Source: Oscillospiraceae bacterium (GTDB lineage Bacteria; Bacillota; Clostridia; Oscillospirales; Oscillospiraceae). Taken from it: DNA of 64,000 nt. A program made the position numbers and the translations under genes. This document shows, one piece after another, positions 1 through 8,479 of the stretch (positions within the stretch are counted from its first letter, which is position 1; every line of letters begins with the position of its first letter). The notes under the pieces are model-generated. The model searched no databases and had not been told where the DNA came from. It saw only the letters and a program-made list of their open reading frames with translations. The stretch spans positions 124,001-188,000 of the forward strand of contig SVLI01000003.1 in NCBI GenBank assembly GCA_015068035.1, in the 5' to 3' direction.

Positions 1-17
1 CATTATCACATATATTA

Positions 18-159
18 TATAAAGAAGCGCTGCAGAGTTGATTTCTGCGGCGTCTCTTTATAAATAGAAGATTTCGGCTCCCCTATTTCGCACAAAATTT
101 TTATTTTGTTCAATTATATGTGCGGATACGATTGAATTCAGTATTTATGCGAAATCTTC
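18..159. other. Nested inverted repeats, possible structured RNA
   Basis: No gene is visible in bases 1-200. An imperfect hairpin spans 18-62 (outer arms TATAAAGA and TCTTTATA). A 10-bp perfect inverted repeat, GAAGATTTCG at 67-76 and CGAAATCTTC at 150-159, encloses a smaller pair (CGCACA 89-94 with TGTGCG 119-124) and ATAC/GTAT at 126-129/141-144, giving a possible multi-branched fold. Strand and function are unknown. It matches no RNA class I recognise. Confidence 0.35.
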
Positions 160-201
160 CTCCCTCCCTTAAGTAGACAAACCCAAGATTAAAATACAAA
201 G

Positions 202-238
202 AAAAAGCGTCTGTTCCGAAAAGAACAGGCGCTCTTTT
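202..238 (-). terminator. Intrinsic terminator of the xerD-like gene
   Basis: Stem arms at 207-216 and 223-232 around a 6-nt loop, with A-runs/T-runs on both sides. On the minus strand the stem is followed by five T. It lies 18 bases past the recombinase stop codon. Confidence 0.8.
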
Positions 239-255
239 AGATTTAATGATTTCTC

Positions 256-1143
256 TCAGGCACGAGGATGTGCTTTTAAGTAAACATCCTTGAGTCTGTG
301 ATTTACAAGCTGCGAATAGATCTGCGTTGAGCTGATGTCAGCGTGTCCAAGCATTTCTTGGATTGAATGCAGATCTGCTCCGTTTTCAAGCAAATGTGCT
401 GCAAAGGAATGTCGCAGCGTATGCGGTGTGATGTCCTTTTCGATCTTTGCCTTTGCCTGATAAGTCTTGATCAGTTTCCAAAAGCCCTGCCGAGACAGCT
501 TCTCGCCACTAACATTGACAAACAGAACTGTTTCATCCGGCGACGCTATCATTTTCGGGCGAATGAATTCAATGTATTCAGACAAAGCTCGAATCGCCGT
601 CGGATAAAGTGGAATCACACGAACGCGATCACGGCTTCTGCATCGAATCACGCCGGCAGAAAGATTTACATCAGAGATCTGCAAATCAATCAGCTCAGAA
701 ACTCGAATTCCGGTTGCATAAATCAGCTCCAGCATGGCCTTGTCGCGATAACCTTTAACATCAGTCATCTCAGGCTGTTCTAAAAGAAGTTCAACTTCTT
801 TGCTGGTTAAAATCTGCGGAAGCTTATGTTCGGATTTATCCGGCACCAAACCACTGGCGGGATTGTTTTCAACAAGCCCTTCCCCTACCAGAAAACCATA
901 AAAACACTTCAAAGAAGCAATACATCTTGATACCGTTGCAACTGACTTGTTCAAATTGCGGAGGCGCTGAATATATGCCTGCAAAATCTGCGCGTCCGCT
1001 TCAATGAAGCTCACATTTTCATGCAAAGAAAGAAATTCTCCAAATTGGCGAATGTCTCTCAGATAGGAAGAAAGCGTATTCTCTGAAGAACGTTTAACCG
1101 TTCTGAGATAATTTTCAAATCTTTCAAGCATCGCGGTGTTCAT
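256..1143 (-). CDS. xerD: Tyrosine recombinase, XerD-like, with altered catalytic Lys loop
   Basis: A 295-aa protein of XerC/XerD size with an N-terminal SAM-like core-binding domain (about residues 5-90) and a C-terminal catalytic domain. The catalytic residues Arg147 (ATGIRVSEL), His241 and Arg244 (HTLRHS), His267 (LGH) and the nucleophile Tyr276 are present. The beta-hairpin that normally reads GKGxKxR reads RSRDRVR (about 169-175), so the usual catalytic lysine appears to be Ser170. In XerD this lysine protonates the leaving group, so activity may be reduced or an Arg may substitute. The expected role is resolving chromosome dimers at dif. The start ATG has GGGAGG 11 nt upstream and a sigma-A promoter about 75 nt upstream. 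A second recombinase at 53213 keeps all six residues. Confidence 0.85.
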   Translation of the reverse strand: MNTAMLERFENYLRTVKRSSENTLSSYLRDIRQFGEFLSLHENVSFIEADAQILQAYIQRLRNLNKSVATVSRCIASLKCFYGFLVGEGLVENNPASGLVPDKSEHKLPQILTSKEVELLLEQPEMTDVKGYRDKAMLELIYATGIRVSELIDLQISDVNLSAGVIRCRSRDRVRVIPLYPTAIRALSEYIEFIRPKMIASPDETVLFVNVSGEKLSRQGFWKLIKTYQAKAKIEKDITPHTLRHSFAAHLLENGADLHSIQEMLGHADISSTQIYSQLVNHRLKDVYLKAHPRA

Positions 1144-1215
1144 TATTCAGATTGCCTCCCTTCCTGAATTTTTGCACTTAGATGTGGAATGCATATACAT
1201 AATCAAAGTATGGCT

Positions 1216-1244
1216 ACTATAACTGAAATTCTGTGAGTAATCAA
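1216..1244 (-). promoter_or_regulatory. Sigma-A promoter for the xerD-like gene
   Basis: On the minus strand, -35 TTGATT (1244-1239), a 17-nt spacer and -10 TATAGT (1221-1216). The predicted start lies about 65 nt before the ATG. Confidence 0.65.
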
Positions 1245-1289
1245 GACTTTCGGCGAAAATAATCCATTTTTGTGAATTATGACTATATA

Positions 1290-1429
1290 TTATGTAAACT
1301 TAGTTATGTAAACTTCGCAACCAAAAGAACGGATAATGTCTTGAATATCAAGTCGTTTTCTACTATATCTTGCCGCAAGAGGTCGAGAAACACAATATAT
1401 TGTCTACTCTTTATGCGTTATGTTAACTT
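1290..1429. repeat. Three copies of a 12-bp motif, TTATGTwAACTT
   Basis: The 297-base gap 1144-1440 is AT-rich and has no gene. TTATGTAAACTT occurs at 1290-1301 and again at 1304-1315 (14-nt period), and TTATGTTAACTT at 1418-1429, all on the plus strand and just downstream of the small membrane protein gene. They could be regulator binding sites or chance in AT-rich sequence. Confidence 0.4.
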
Positions 1430-1440
1430 TATTACATGAA

Positions 1441-1881
1441 TTACAGGTAGTAATATCTCTTCTTCCTTCTGGTTTTGGATGGACTGGATTTGCGAATTTT
1501 GACGGAACAGCCAAGTAAAGATCCGGCCACTGCGCATACCACCATTCTAAAAAAACCCGCACCGAGTATGCTCTGGCTTCCGGCACTCATCGCCAATATT
1601 AACAAGATAAGAACATAGAACAGGCACCCAAGCAGCACCGGTAGTACGCCTCCCCTATCCCGCTTGTTCGCCGCAAATAGAACAGGTATGCAGTTTGAAA
1701 GAAACACGCAGAGCATTACATATTCTCCGCTTCGGCGTTCAGGCATTTTTCCCGATGCAATCAGTGTTGAGCACGCAAGCATCAACAACATCGTTAGGAT
1801 CATGGAAATGACAGAGCGAATTGCAGCAGACATCAAATCCACCTTCAAGAATAGTTTTGCTTCATTTTTTGTCGAAGACAT
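1441..1881 (-). CDS. TIGR04086-like small membrane protein
   Basis: A 146-aa protein with four predicted membrane segments (about residues 18-42, 53-70, 78-96 and 105-123) and a very basic C-terminus (KTRRKKR). Size, topology and position right after yajC match the TIGR04086 family of uncharacterised clostridial membrane proteins. The function is unknown. The ATG at 1881 is preferred over a TTG at 1926 because AAGGGGG lies 6 nt upstream of it. That ribosome binding site sits in the 3' arm of a perfect 17-bp hairpin, so translation or transcription is probably controlled there. It is the last gene of the SpoIID-queA-tgt-yajC operon. Confidence 0.7.
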   Translation of the reverse strand: MSSTKNEAKLFLKVDLMSAAIRSVISMILTMLLMLACSTLIASGKMPERRSGEYVMLCVFLSNCIPVLFAANKRDRGGVLPVLLGCLFYVLILLILAMSAGSQSILGAGFFRMVVCAVAGSLLGCSVKIRKSSPSKTRRKKRYYYL

Positions 1882-1885
1882 AAAA

Positions 1886-1933
1886 TACCCCCTTGGAGAA
1901 TAGGTCTGTACATCCTTATTCTCCAAGGGGGTA
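1886..1933 (-). promoter_or_regulatory. 17-bp perfect hairpin that buries a ribosome binding site
   Basis: Arms 1917-1933 and 1886-1902 are exact reverse complements around a 14-nt loop. In the minus-strand transcript the 3' arm contains AAGGGGG, the ribosome binding site for the ATG at 1881. It lies 31 nt after the yajC stop and is followed by TATTTT, so it may act as a yajC terminator/attenuator, a translational gate, or both. Confidence 0.6.
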
Positions 1934-1964
1934 AATATGACAATATAAAATCGGCTAACGGTCT

Positions 1965-2264
1965 TTATTTCTTTTCAGGCTCGGTTTCCTTGCCGATGGA
2001 AGAAATCGCCCATTTTGTGACCTGAAGACGGACTCTGTCTTCGCCGGTCTCAAAAGTGATCAATTCGCCGTTCACATTGACGATCTTTCCAACGATGCCG
2101 CCGATCGTAGTAATCGTGTCACCGACGCTGAGGCTGTTGCGCATCTCCTGAAGCTTTTTCTTTTTCTTGCTCTCCGGACGAATCAGGAAGAGGTAGAAAA
2201 CTGCGATGAGCACAACAAACATGATAATTGTTGTTAATCCGTTGCCGTTCGTTCCTGCAGGCAT
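1965..2264 (-). CDS. yajC: Preprotein translocase accessory subunit YajC
   Basis: A 99-aa protein, typical of YajC. It has a short N-terminus, one membrane segment (about residues 9-26), the family signature FLIRPESKKKKK after it, and a cytoplasmic beta-rich domain (GDTITTIGGIVGKI). YajC associates with SecDF and the SecYEG translocon. secD and secF are not in this window. The gene follows tgt in the common clostridial order queA-tgt-yajC and is probably cotranscribed with them. Confidence 0.93.
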   Translation of the reverse strand: MPAGTNGNGLTTIIMFVVLIAVFYLFLIRPESKKKKKLQEMRNSLSVGDTITTIGGIVGKIVNVNGELITFETGEDRVRLQVTKWAISSIGKETEPEKK

Positions 2265-2342
2265 TTGTAAAAAGTTCCTCCCATTTCATTAGTGTTTGTT
2301 TATTATATATTGACTTGTCTAATTTTGCAAGTGTTTTATGCG

Positions 2343-3482
2343 CTATATTCTCTTGTCAAGCTTCCCTGCCATTTCATTCCTAAACTGCGCAAAGCAGCCG
2401 GTTTCCAAAGCATCACGGATCTTCTGCATGAGAGAATTATAAAACCAAAGGTTGTGCATAACAGAAAACCGCAGAGCAAGCAGTTCCTCTGCCTTGAACA
2501 GATGTCTCAGATATGCGCGGGAATAGCTTCTGCACACGGGACACTCACATTGTGCGTCGATGGGACTCTCATCGCGTATATACTTTTCGTTCTTGATATT
2601 GATAACGCCTTCCCACGTGAAGAGATGCCCATGGCGACCATTTCTGGCCGGCATAACGCAATCAAAGAAGTCAACTCCTCTGGCCACGGCCTCGATGATA
2701 TTCTCCGGTGTGCCGACACCCATAAGGTAGCGCGGACGATCAAACGGCATATGGGGCGTTACAGCTTCAATCGTATCGTACATCTCCTGCCTTGTCTCCC
2801 CCACCGCAAGACCGCCGATTGCATAACCGGGCAAATCCAGCTCAGCAATGCGTTGCATATGCGCGATGCGAAGATCCGGAAATGTTGCGCCTTGGTTAAT
2901 TCCCCAAAGCATCTGACCTGGGTTTACAGCCTTACCTTCTGCATGGATTCTCTCCATCTCGGTCTTGCAGCGCTCCAGCCAGCGCGTCACACGATCGCAT
3001 GAGTTCCTTGCGTAGGAATACTCCGCAGGCAGCTTGACGCACTCATCAAAGGCCATGGCAATATCGCTGCCAAGGTTTGCCTGAATCTGCATACTCTCCT
3101 CAGGACCCATAAAAATGCGTCTGCCATCGATATGAGAATTAAACTGCACACCCTCTTCAGTGATTTTACGAAGCTTCGCAAGAGAAAACACCTGGAATCC
3201 ACCGCTATCGGTCAAGATCGGTCCATCCCAGCGCATAAAGCGATGCAAGCCGCCCATATCTCGAATCAATTCGGAACTCGGACGAAGGTGGAGATGATAG
3301 GTGTTGGAAAGTTCCACTTGACAGCCGATCGCGCGCAAATCCGCAGCGGAAAGTCCGCCTTTAATCGCAGCGCTCGTGCCAACATTCATAAATACAGGCG
3401 TCTGCACAGTGCCATGCGCTGTTTGAAACTCGCCACGCCGAGCATTGCCCTCGGTTTTCAAAACTTTGAATCGTTCTGACAT
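2343..3482 (-). CDS. tgt: tRNA-guanine(34) transglycosylase
   Basis: A 379-aa enzyme that exchanges guanine-34 for preQ1 in the anticodon of Asp, Asn, His and Tyr tRNAs during queuosine synthesis. The TIM-barrel motifs are intact: general base Asp92 in LTDSGGFQ, GGLAVGE near 223-229 for base recognition, and nucleophile Asp274 in FDCVMPAR. The zinc site Cys312, Cys314, Cys317 and His343 is complete. It lies 12 nt downstream of queA, the next enzyme of the same pathway, in one operon. No queCDEF genes are visible here, so preQ1 is made elsewhere or salvaged. Confidence 0.97.
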   Translation of the reverse strand: MSERFKVLKTEGNARRGEFQTAHGTVQTPVFMNVGTSAAIKGGLSAADLRAIGCQVELSNTYHLHLRPSSELIRDMGGLHRFMRWDGPILTDSGGFQVFSLAKLRKITEEGVQFNSHIDGRRIFMGPEESMQIQANLGSDIAMAFDECVKLPAEYSYARNSCDRVTRWLERCKTEMERIHAEGKAVNPGQMLWGINQGATFPDLRIAHMQRIAELDLPGYAIGGLAVGETRQEMYDTIEAVTPHMPFDRPRYLMGVGTPENIIEAVARGVDFFDCVMPARNGRHGHLFTWEGVINIKNEKYIRDESPIDAQCECPVCRSYSRAYLRHLFKAEELLALRFSVMHNLWFYNSLMQKIRDALETGCFAQFRNEMAGKLDKRI

Positions 3483-3494
3483 TTTGTTCTCCGA

Positions 3495-4517
3495 TCAGTG
3501 AATAAACATTGCATCGCCAAAGGAGAAGAAGCGGTACTTCTCCTCAATTGCTTTCTGATAAGCATTCAGCACATGTTCCCTTCCGGCAAGCGCAGAAATC
3601 AGCATAATGAGGGTGGATTCAGGAAGATGGAAATTGGTGACAAGCGCATCTACGCACTTGAAGTGATAACCGGGATAGATGAAGATATTCGTCCATCCGC
3701 CGCCCTCATCAAGGGTTCCATCCGCATTACAGAAGCTCTCCAAAGTGCGGCAGGATGTTGTTCCAACAGCAATAACGCGGCCACCGTTTTGTTTCGTCTG
3801 CGTTACAGCAGCAGCCGTATCCTCTGGAATAATACAGTATTCCGAATGCATATCATGGTCTTCAACATTTTCTGCCTTCACCGGGCGGAATGTGCCGAGT
3901 CCAACGTGAAGCGTGATATAGCGCACCAGAACGCCGGATTCCTCAATTTCCGAAAGCATTTCCTTCGTGAAATGCAAGCCCGCAGTTGGCGCCGCAGCAG
4001 AGCCGGACACACGCGAATAAACAGTCTGATAGCGCTCCTGATCCTGCAGTTCTGCCTTAATATAGGGCGGCAACGGCATACGTCCAAGCTTTTCAAGGAT
4101 TTCAAGAAAGATTCCGGAATAGTGGAAGTCAATTAGGCGATTGCCGCCTTCACAAACCTCTGCAACCGTCGCGCGAAGTGCACCTTCTCCAAATATTAGC
4201 TCCGTTCCGGGTTTTGTTTTGCGGCCGGGACGCGTTAAACACTCCCACCTGCCACCGCCAAGATCGCGCAGAAGAAGAACCTCAATAGCGCCGCCCGTAC
4301 TCCTCGCACCCATCAGACGCGCCGGCAGCACGCGAGAGTTGTTCAGCACAAGGCAGTCCCCCGGTTTGAGCATTGCTTTTAGATCCTTGAAATGTCGATG
4401 TTCGATCTCCCCGGTCTGCTTATCAAGGCTCATCAGGCGCGAGGCATCGCGCTGTAAAAGCGGCGTTTGCGCAATCAGCTCCTCCGGGAGGTCAAAGTAA
4501 AAGTCCGATTTTTTCAT
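3495..4517 (-). CDS. queA: S-adenosylmethionine:tRNA ribosyltransferase-isomerase
   Basis: A 340-aa QueA that transfers and isomerises the ribose of SAM onto preQ1-tRNA to give epoxyqueuosine-tRNA. Family motifs are present: the N-terminal [23 protein letters not shown], and PTAGLHFT and [12 protein letters not shown] further on. The open frame runs 34 codons further upstream, but that stretch overlaps the preceding gene. The ATG at 4517 begins the conserved [14 protein letters not shown] and overlaps the stop of the SpoIID-family gene in a TGATG junction, suggesting translational coupling. Confidence 0.96.
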   Translation of the reverse strand: MKKSDFYFDLPEELIAQTPLLQRDASRLMSLDKQTGEIEHRHFKDLKAMLKPGDCLVLNNSRVLPARLMGARSTGGAIEVLLLRDLGGGRWECLTRPGRKTKPGTELIFGEGALRATVAEVCEGGNRLIDFHYSGIFLEILEKLGRMPLPPYIKAELQDQERYQTVYSRVSGSAAAPTAGLHFTKEMLSEIEESGVLVRYITLHVGLGTFRPVKAENVEDHDMHSEYCIIPEDTAAAVTQTKQNGGRVIAVGTTSCRTLESFCNADGTLDEGGGWTNIFIYPGYHFKCVDALVTNFHLPESTLIMLISALAGREHVLNAYQKAIEEKYRFFSFGDAMFIH

Positions 4518-6202
4518 CAGGACGGTATCCCCTTTGAAATCGTGATGCCCGTGTAATAGAAGCCAAGAATTTCTGCATATGAATATCCATATACAGAAGC
4601 CATAGAATAGGCTCCCCACTGGCTCATGCCAACATTATGACCCCAACCGCCGCCTTTGATCAGATAATCTCCGCTTGCGGTCTTCTCAATCGTGAATCGG
4701 ATGCTGTTAAGTCCAAGCACACTATAACAATTCGACTTGCTGATAGTGACGGTCTTTCCGTTCGCATCGCGGAAAGTAATCTTGGCCATGTTACCCATAC
4801 GTGTATACTCCGGCACAACAGAGACGACAGTCGAAATGGAATAGCCGCAATTCCGCAAACGGGTTGTGATCTGTGCCGCGGTCATCGTCTTCGTCCAGGT
4901 TTTATAAGTGAAGTCAATGGCATCCTCAAATGGATCCACCACGCCGCGAAGATACGGCACGACAGAGCTGAATACATTCTCGCTGTCTTCCGTTGCACCG
5001 CCGTCAGAGGAGAAATATGTGGTATTGCAGAATTGTCCGCCGTAAGTGATATACAGCCCTGCGGTTTCGTCAACCGCGCGGTCCGTTGTTGCATTGGCCG
5101 ATTTTGTGCCAAGATAGGCCTGGCAATATGTATCATCCGTAACGTCAAACCCAAACGTATTATAGGATTTATAGTTGCTGACCATATACGTTCTCGCACA
5201 GCAGGCCTGCGCCTTCAGCGCCTCAAGCGGCCAGGACGAACTCATTTCATACGGAACAACGCCCTTGACATAGTCTTCAATGGGCAAAACGTTCACAACC
5301 GTCATATTCAAACCTTTATAACGGGTGAACTCAAAGTCACCATAGTAGCGATTGCCGTCATTATACTCGGTAACTGCCTTTCCGTTAGCCGACAGCGGGC
5401 GCACGGCCAGCGAGGAGGATGTTCCGCAATCATACTCAAAGAGAATCTTGTTCGTACCGCGCTCGACAACAGCAACGCAGCGATCCGAAGCAGTGAAAAC
5501 TTCTCCGTATATGCCATAGTTCAGCGCCTCAGCAGCAGCTGTTGCGCTGTTATAATTGCCAACCAGCACGTAGAATGTACCGTTATAGTAAGCCGGGAAG
5601 CCGCCGGTGTAGGCGCTCGCAGCGGCTGCTGCGGAATCATAATCCGCATAAGTTCCGGGAAGTTTCACGTGATAACAGCCGATGGTAACGCCGCTGACAG
5701 TTGTATTACGGTCAACAACAATTGTGAGCGCTGTTTTTCCGGTTCTTCCCAATTCACGGTACGTACGATTGGAATCGTAATATCCAAAAGCGAAACCGCT
5801 GCCAATGTAATTGTCAAGCGTCGCGAAAGCAAGCGAGCTGTTTCTCGAAGCACTGTAATAATAATCCAGTCCAATACGGACAGTACTGACGGGAACAGCA
5901 ATCGTTCCGGTCGGCGGTGCTTCAGGTGTAACATAGCCACCGCCACCGGTGCCGGTGCCGGAACCATCACCGCCAATGTTCTCAAGACCTGAAGCCGTCA
6001 TAGCCCAAACGCTGTTTGCAGTAAGTGCGCCGGCAGTGCCACTTCCACCCAAAACATACAGGCCTTTAAGCGAACTGATGGTCTCTCCGTTTGGATTTAC
6101 ATAGAGCACATTGTCAGCTGAGACAACGGTTCCAAACGCAGCCGCACAGAGGCATATGGTAATAATGATGGTAATTATCTTTTTAATATTTGTCTTTTTC
6201 AT
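4517..6202 (-). CDS. SpoIID/LytB-domain secreted protein with SPOR-like region
   Basis: A protein of about 561 aa, longer than classical SpoIID (about 340 aa). It has an N-terminal signal/anchor ([18 protein letters not shown]), a Gly-rich linker, a SPOR-like region, then the SpoIID/LytB catalytic domain with the signature [28 protein letters not shown] and near the end [13 protein letters not shown]. SpoIID enzymes are lytic transglycosylases that cut glycan strands denuded of stem peptides. The ATG at 6202 is preferred for the signal peptide, but a TTG at 6244 is possible. It is the first gene of the queA-tgt-yajC operon and follows a strong sigma-A promoter, so vegetative expression is likely. 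It may be a LytB/SPOR-type cell-wall enzyme rather than the engulfment SpoIID. Confidence 0.85.
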   Translation of the reverse strand: MKKTNIKKIITIIITICLCAAAFGTVVSADNVLYVNPNGETISSLKGLYVLGGSGTAGALTANSVWAMTASGLENIGGDGSGTGTGGGGYVTPEAPPTGTIAVPVSTVRIGLDYYYSASRNSSLAFATLDNYIGSGFAFGYYDSNRTYRELGRTGKTALTIVVDRNTTVSGVTIGCYHVKLPGTYADYDSAAAAASAYTGGFPAYYNGTFYVLVGNYNSATAAAEALNYGIYGEVFTASDRCVAVVERGTNKILFEYDCGTSSSLAVRPLSANGKAVTEYNDGNRYYGDFEFTRYKGLNMTVVNVLPIEDYVKGVVPYEMSSSWPLEALKAQACCARTYMVSNYKSYNTFGFDVTDDTYCQAYLGTKSANATTDRAVDETAGLYITYGGQFCNTTYFSSDGGATEDSENVFSSVVPYLRGVVDPFEDAIDFTYKTWTKTMTAAQITTRLRNCGYSISTVVSVVPEYTRMGNMAKITFRDANGKTVTISKSNCYSVLGLNSIRFTIEKTASGDYLIKGGGWGHNVGMSQWGAYSMASVYGYSYAEILGFYYTGITISKGIPS

Positions 6203-6343
6203 AACATAAGTACCCGTCTTTCCGATGCTTTCTGTTGACTGCAATATCTCACTATGATAAAATAATAAAATCGAATTGCTAACAAGTTGAATCGTGATTA
6301 AAACGCATTCTATTTATTACGGCAATTTTTGCGTCGTTAATAC

Positions 6344-6372
6344 ATTATATAACAAATGACGCCTATTTTCAA
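6344..6372 (-). promoter_or_regulatory. Sigma-A promoter of the SpoIID-queA-tgt-yajC operon
   Basis: On the minus strand, -35 TTGAAA (6372-6367), a 17-nt spacer and a perfect -10 TATAAT (6349-6344). The leader is about 135 nt if the ATG at 6202 is used. Confidence 0.8.
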
Positions 6373-6444
6373 GTGTAAAAGATGGGTACTTGGTTATGCT
6401 GCGTGTCACAGTATGTCCGGGATTCCCAGGGAAGGAAGAATATC

Positions 6445-7536
6445 ATGAAAAAGTATAAAGTTGGTGTAATTGGCGGAACCGGCATGGTCGGGCAGCGTTT
6501 TGTTTCTCTGCTTGCAAATCATCCCTGGTTTGAGCTGAAGGTAATTGCGGCAAGCCCCCGCAGCGCCGGCAAGACCTATGCAGATGCAATTGGCAACCGC
6601 TGGGCGATGGACATTCCCCTGCCCGAGAACGCGGCCGGGCTCATCGTAATGGACGCAGCGGCCGATATGCAGAAGATTGCAGATTCCGTTGATTTTGTCT
6701 TTTCCGCAGTCGATATGAAAAAGGAAGAGATTCTTGCTTTGGAAGAGGCCTATGCCAAGTCTGAATGCCCTGTGATCTCCAACAACTCCGCACACCGTTG
6801 GACACCCGACGTGCCGATGGTCATTCCGGAGATCAACGCCGAGCACATCGAAGTGATCGCAGCGCAGAAGCAGCGCCTTGGCACAAAGCGTGGTTTTATC
6901 GCCGTGAAGTCCAACTGCTCTATTCAGAGCTATGTTCCCGCTCTGCATCCGCTGAAGGAAAAATACGGTCTGGACGCTGTTCTCGCCTGCACCTATCAGG
7001 CAATTTCCGGCGCCGGCAAGACCTTTGAGACATGGCCGGAGATGGTCGACAACCTCATCCCCTACATCGGCGGTGAAGAGGAGAAATCCGAGCGCGAGCC
7101 CATGAAGGTTTGGGGTCATGTTGAAAACGGTGTAATTGTCAATGCCGAAAAACCCGACATTACCGCCCAGTGCCTCCGTGTGCCCGTGTCCAACGGTCAT
7201 ACCGCTGCCGTATTTGTCCGCTTCAACAAGAAGCCGACAAAGGAAGAAATTCTTGCCTGCTGGAAAGAATATAAAGGCCGTGCGCAGGAGCTTGATCTGC
7301 CCAGCGCGCCCAAGCAGTTCCTGCATTACTTTGAAGAAGACAACCGTCCGCAGGCCAAGCTGGACCGCATGCTTGAAAACGGCATGGCAATCTCCGTCGG
7401 CCGCCTTCGTGAGGATTCTCAGTATGACTATAAATTCGTCTGCCTCAGCCACAACACCCTGCGTGGCGCGGCTGGCGGCGGCGTAGAGCTGGCAGAGCTT
7501 CTTTGCGCCGAGGGTTACATCGAGCCCAAAGCCTGA
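6445..7536 (+). CDS. asd: Aspartate-semialdehyde dehydrogenase
   Basis: A 363-aa enzyme that reduces aspartyl phosphate to aspartate semialdehyde with NADPH, the branch point to lysine/diaminopimelate, threonine and methionine. The nucleotide loop GGTGMVG (residues 10-16) and active-site Cys158 in SNCSIQ are present. Length and sequence fit the longer form also found in archaea and fungi (TIGR00978 type) rather than the E. coli form. The ATG at 6445 has GGAAGGAAG upstream and starts at the conserved KYKVGVIGG. The open frame upstream is not conserved-looking. It is the first gene of asd-dapA-dapB. Confidence 0.95.
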   Translation: MKKYKVGVIGGTGMVGQRFVSLLANHPWFELKVIAASPRSAGKTYADAIGNRWAMDIPLPENAAGLIVMDAAADMQKIADSVDFVFSAVDMKKEEILALEEAYAKSECPVISNNSAHRWTPDVPMVIPEINAEHIEVIAAQKQRLGTKRGFIAVKSNCSIQSYVPALHPLKEKYGLDAVLACTYQAISGAGKTFETWPEMVDNLIPYIGGEEEKSEREPMKVWGHVENGVIVNAEKPDITAQCLRVPVSNGHTAAVFVRFNKKPTKEEILACWKEYKGRAQELDLPSAPKQFLHYFEEDNRPQAKLDRMLENGMAISVGRLREDSQYDYKFVCLSHNTLRGAAGGGVELAELLCAEGYIEPKA

Positions 7537-7575
7537 TTCCCTTTCTAATTTCAATTCAGCAAGGAGGAATGTTCC

Positions 7576-8469
7576 ATGAAGCAGCCAATCTTTACCGGTT
7601 CATGCACCGCGATTGTTACGCCGTACCGCGGACTCACCATCGACTATGACAAGATGGCAGAACTGATCGAGCAGCAGTATGCCGGCGGCACTTCTGCAAT
7701 TGTCGTCTGCGGCACGACCGGCGAAAACGCTACTCAGCCCTGCGAAGAACACGAGGAGCTCGTGGATTTTGTTGTCAAAAAGAATGCCGGTCGCATGAAG
7801 ATCATCGCTGGTGTTGGCTCTAACGACACGATGACCTCGATCCGTCTTGCCACGAGTGCAAAAGCCAGCGGTGTGGATGGCATTCTGATGGTCACCCCGT
7901 ATTACAACAAAACAACACAAAAGGGCCTTGTTGCACACTTCTCTTATGTCGCCGACCGCGTTGACGTTCCGATGATCGTCTACAATGTTCCGAGCCGCAC
8001 CGGCGTTGGATGCACGGCGGAAACATATAAGATTCTCTCCGAGCATCCCAACATCAACGGTGTCAAGGAAGCGAGCGGAGACTTTTCTCTCTTCGCCCGC
8101 ACAGTTGCGCTCTGCGGCGATTCGCTCAACATTTGGTCCGGAAATGACGACAATACTGTGCCCATGATGGCGCTTGGCGCAAAAGGCGTTATCTCTGTTG
8201 CGTCCAACATCGTGCCACGCGCTGTTGCCGATCTGTGCGATCTGTGCGAAAAAGGTGATTTCAAGGCTGCCACCGCGCTTTACTGCAAATATGCGCAGCT
8301 CTTCGCAGATCTGTTCATTGAAGTTAATCCGATCCCGGTTAAAACCGCAATGAACCTCATGGGGATGGATGTTGGCGACCTTCGTTTGCCGCTGGTCGAA
8401 ATGGCGGAAGGCAATCTTGAAAAGCTGAAAGCTTCCATGCGTGGCGTCGGCCTCAAGATTCAGGAGTAA
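7576..8469 (+). CDS. dapA: 4-hydroxy-tetrahydrodipicolinate synthase
   Basis: A 297-aa class I aldolase that condenses pyruvate with aspartate semialdehyde in the diaminopimelate pathway. Visible catalytic elements are the Schiff-base Lys164 (NGVKEASGD), Tyr136 (VYNVPSRTG) and the GTTGE motif at 46-50. AAGGAGGA precedes the ATG. It lies between asd and dapB, so product passes directly along the operon. The product supplies peptidoglycan and, in spores, dipicolinic acid. Confidence 0.97.
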   Translation: MKQPIFTGSCTAIVTPYRGLTIDYDKMAELIEQQYAGGTSAIVVCGTTGENATQPCEEHEELVDFVVKKNAGRMKIIAGVGSNDTMTSIRLATSAKASGVDGILMVTPYYNKTTQKGLVAHFSYVADRVDVPMIVYNVPSRTGVGCTAETYKILSEHPNINGVKEASGDFSLFARTVALCGDSLNIWSGNDDNTVPMMALGAKGVISVASNIVPRAVADLCDLCEKGDFKAATALYCKYAQLFADLFIEVNPIPVKTAMNLMGMDVGDLRLPLVEMAEGNLEKLKASMRGVGLKIQE

Positions 8470-8479
8470 GGTATTTGCT

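Noticed and set aside
3495-4619. 34-residue N-terminal extension of QueA
   Set aside because: It overlaps the SpoIID-family gene and the conserved QueA N-terminus begins at 4517 with an overlapping stop/start junction.
6203-6444. Lysine riboswitch before asd
   Set aside because: No recognisable L-box sequence; the gap holds the divergent sigma-A promoter and plain leader sequence.
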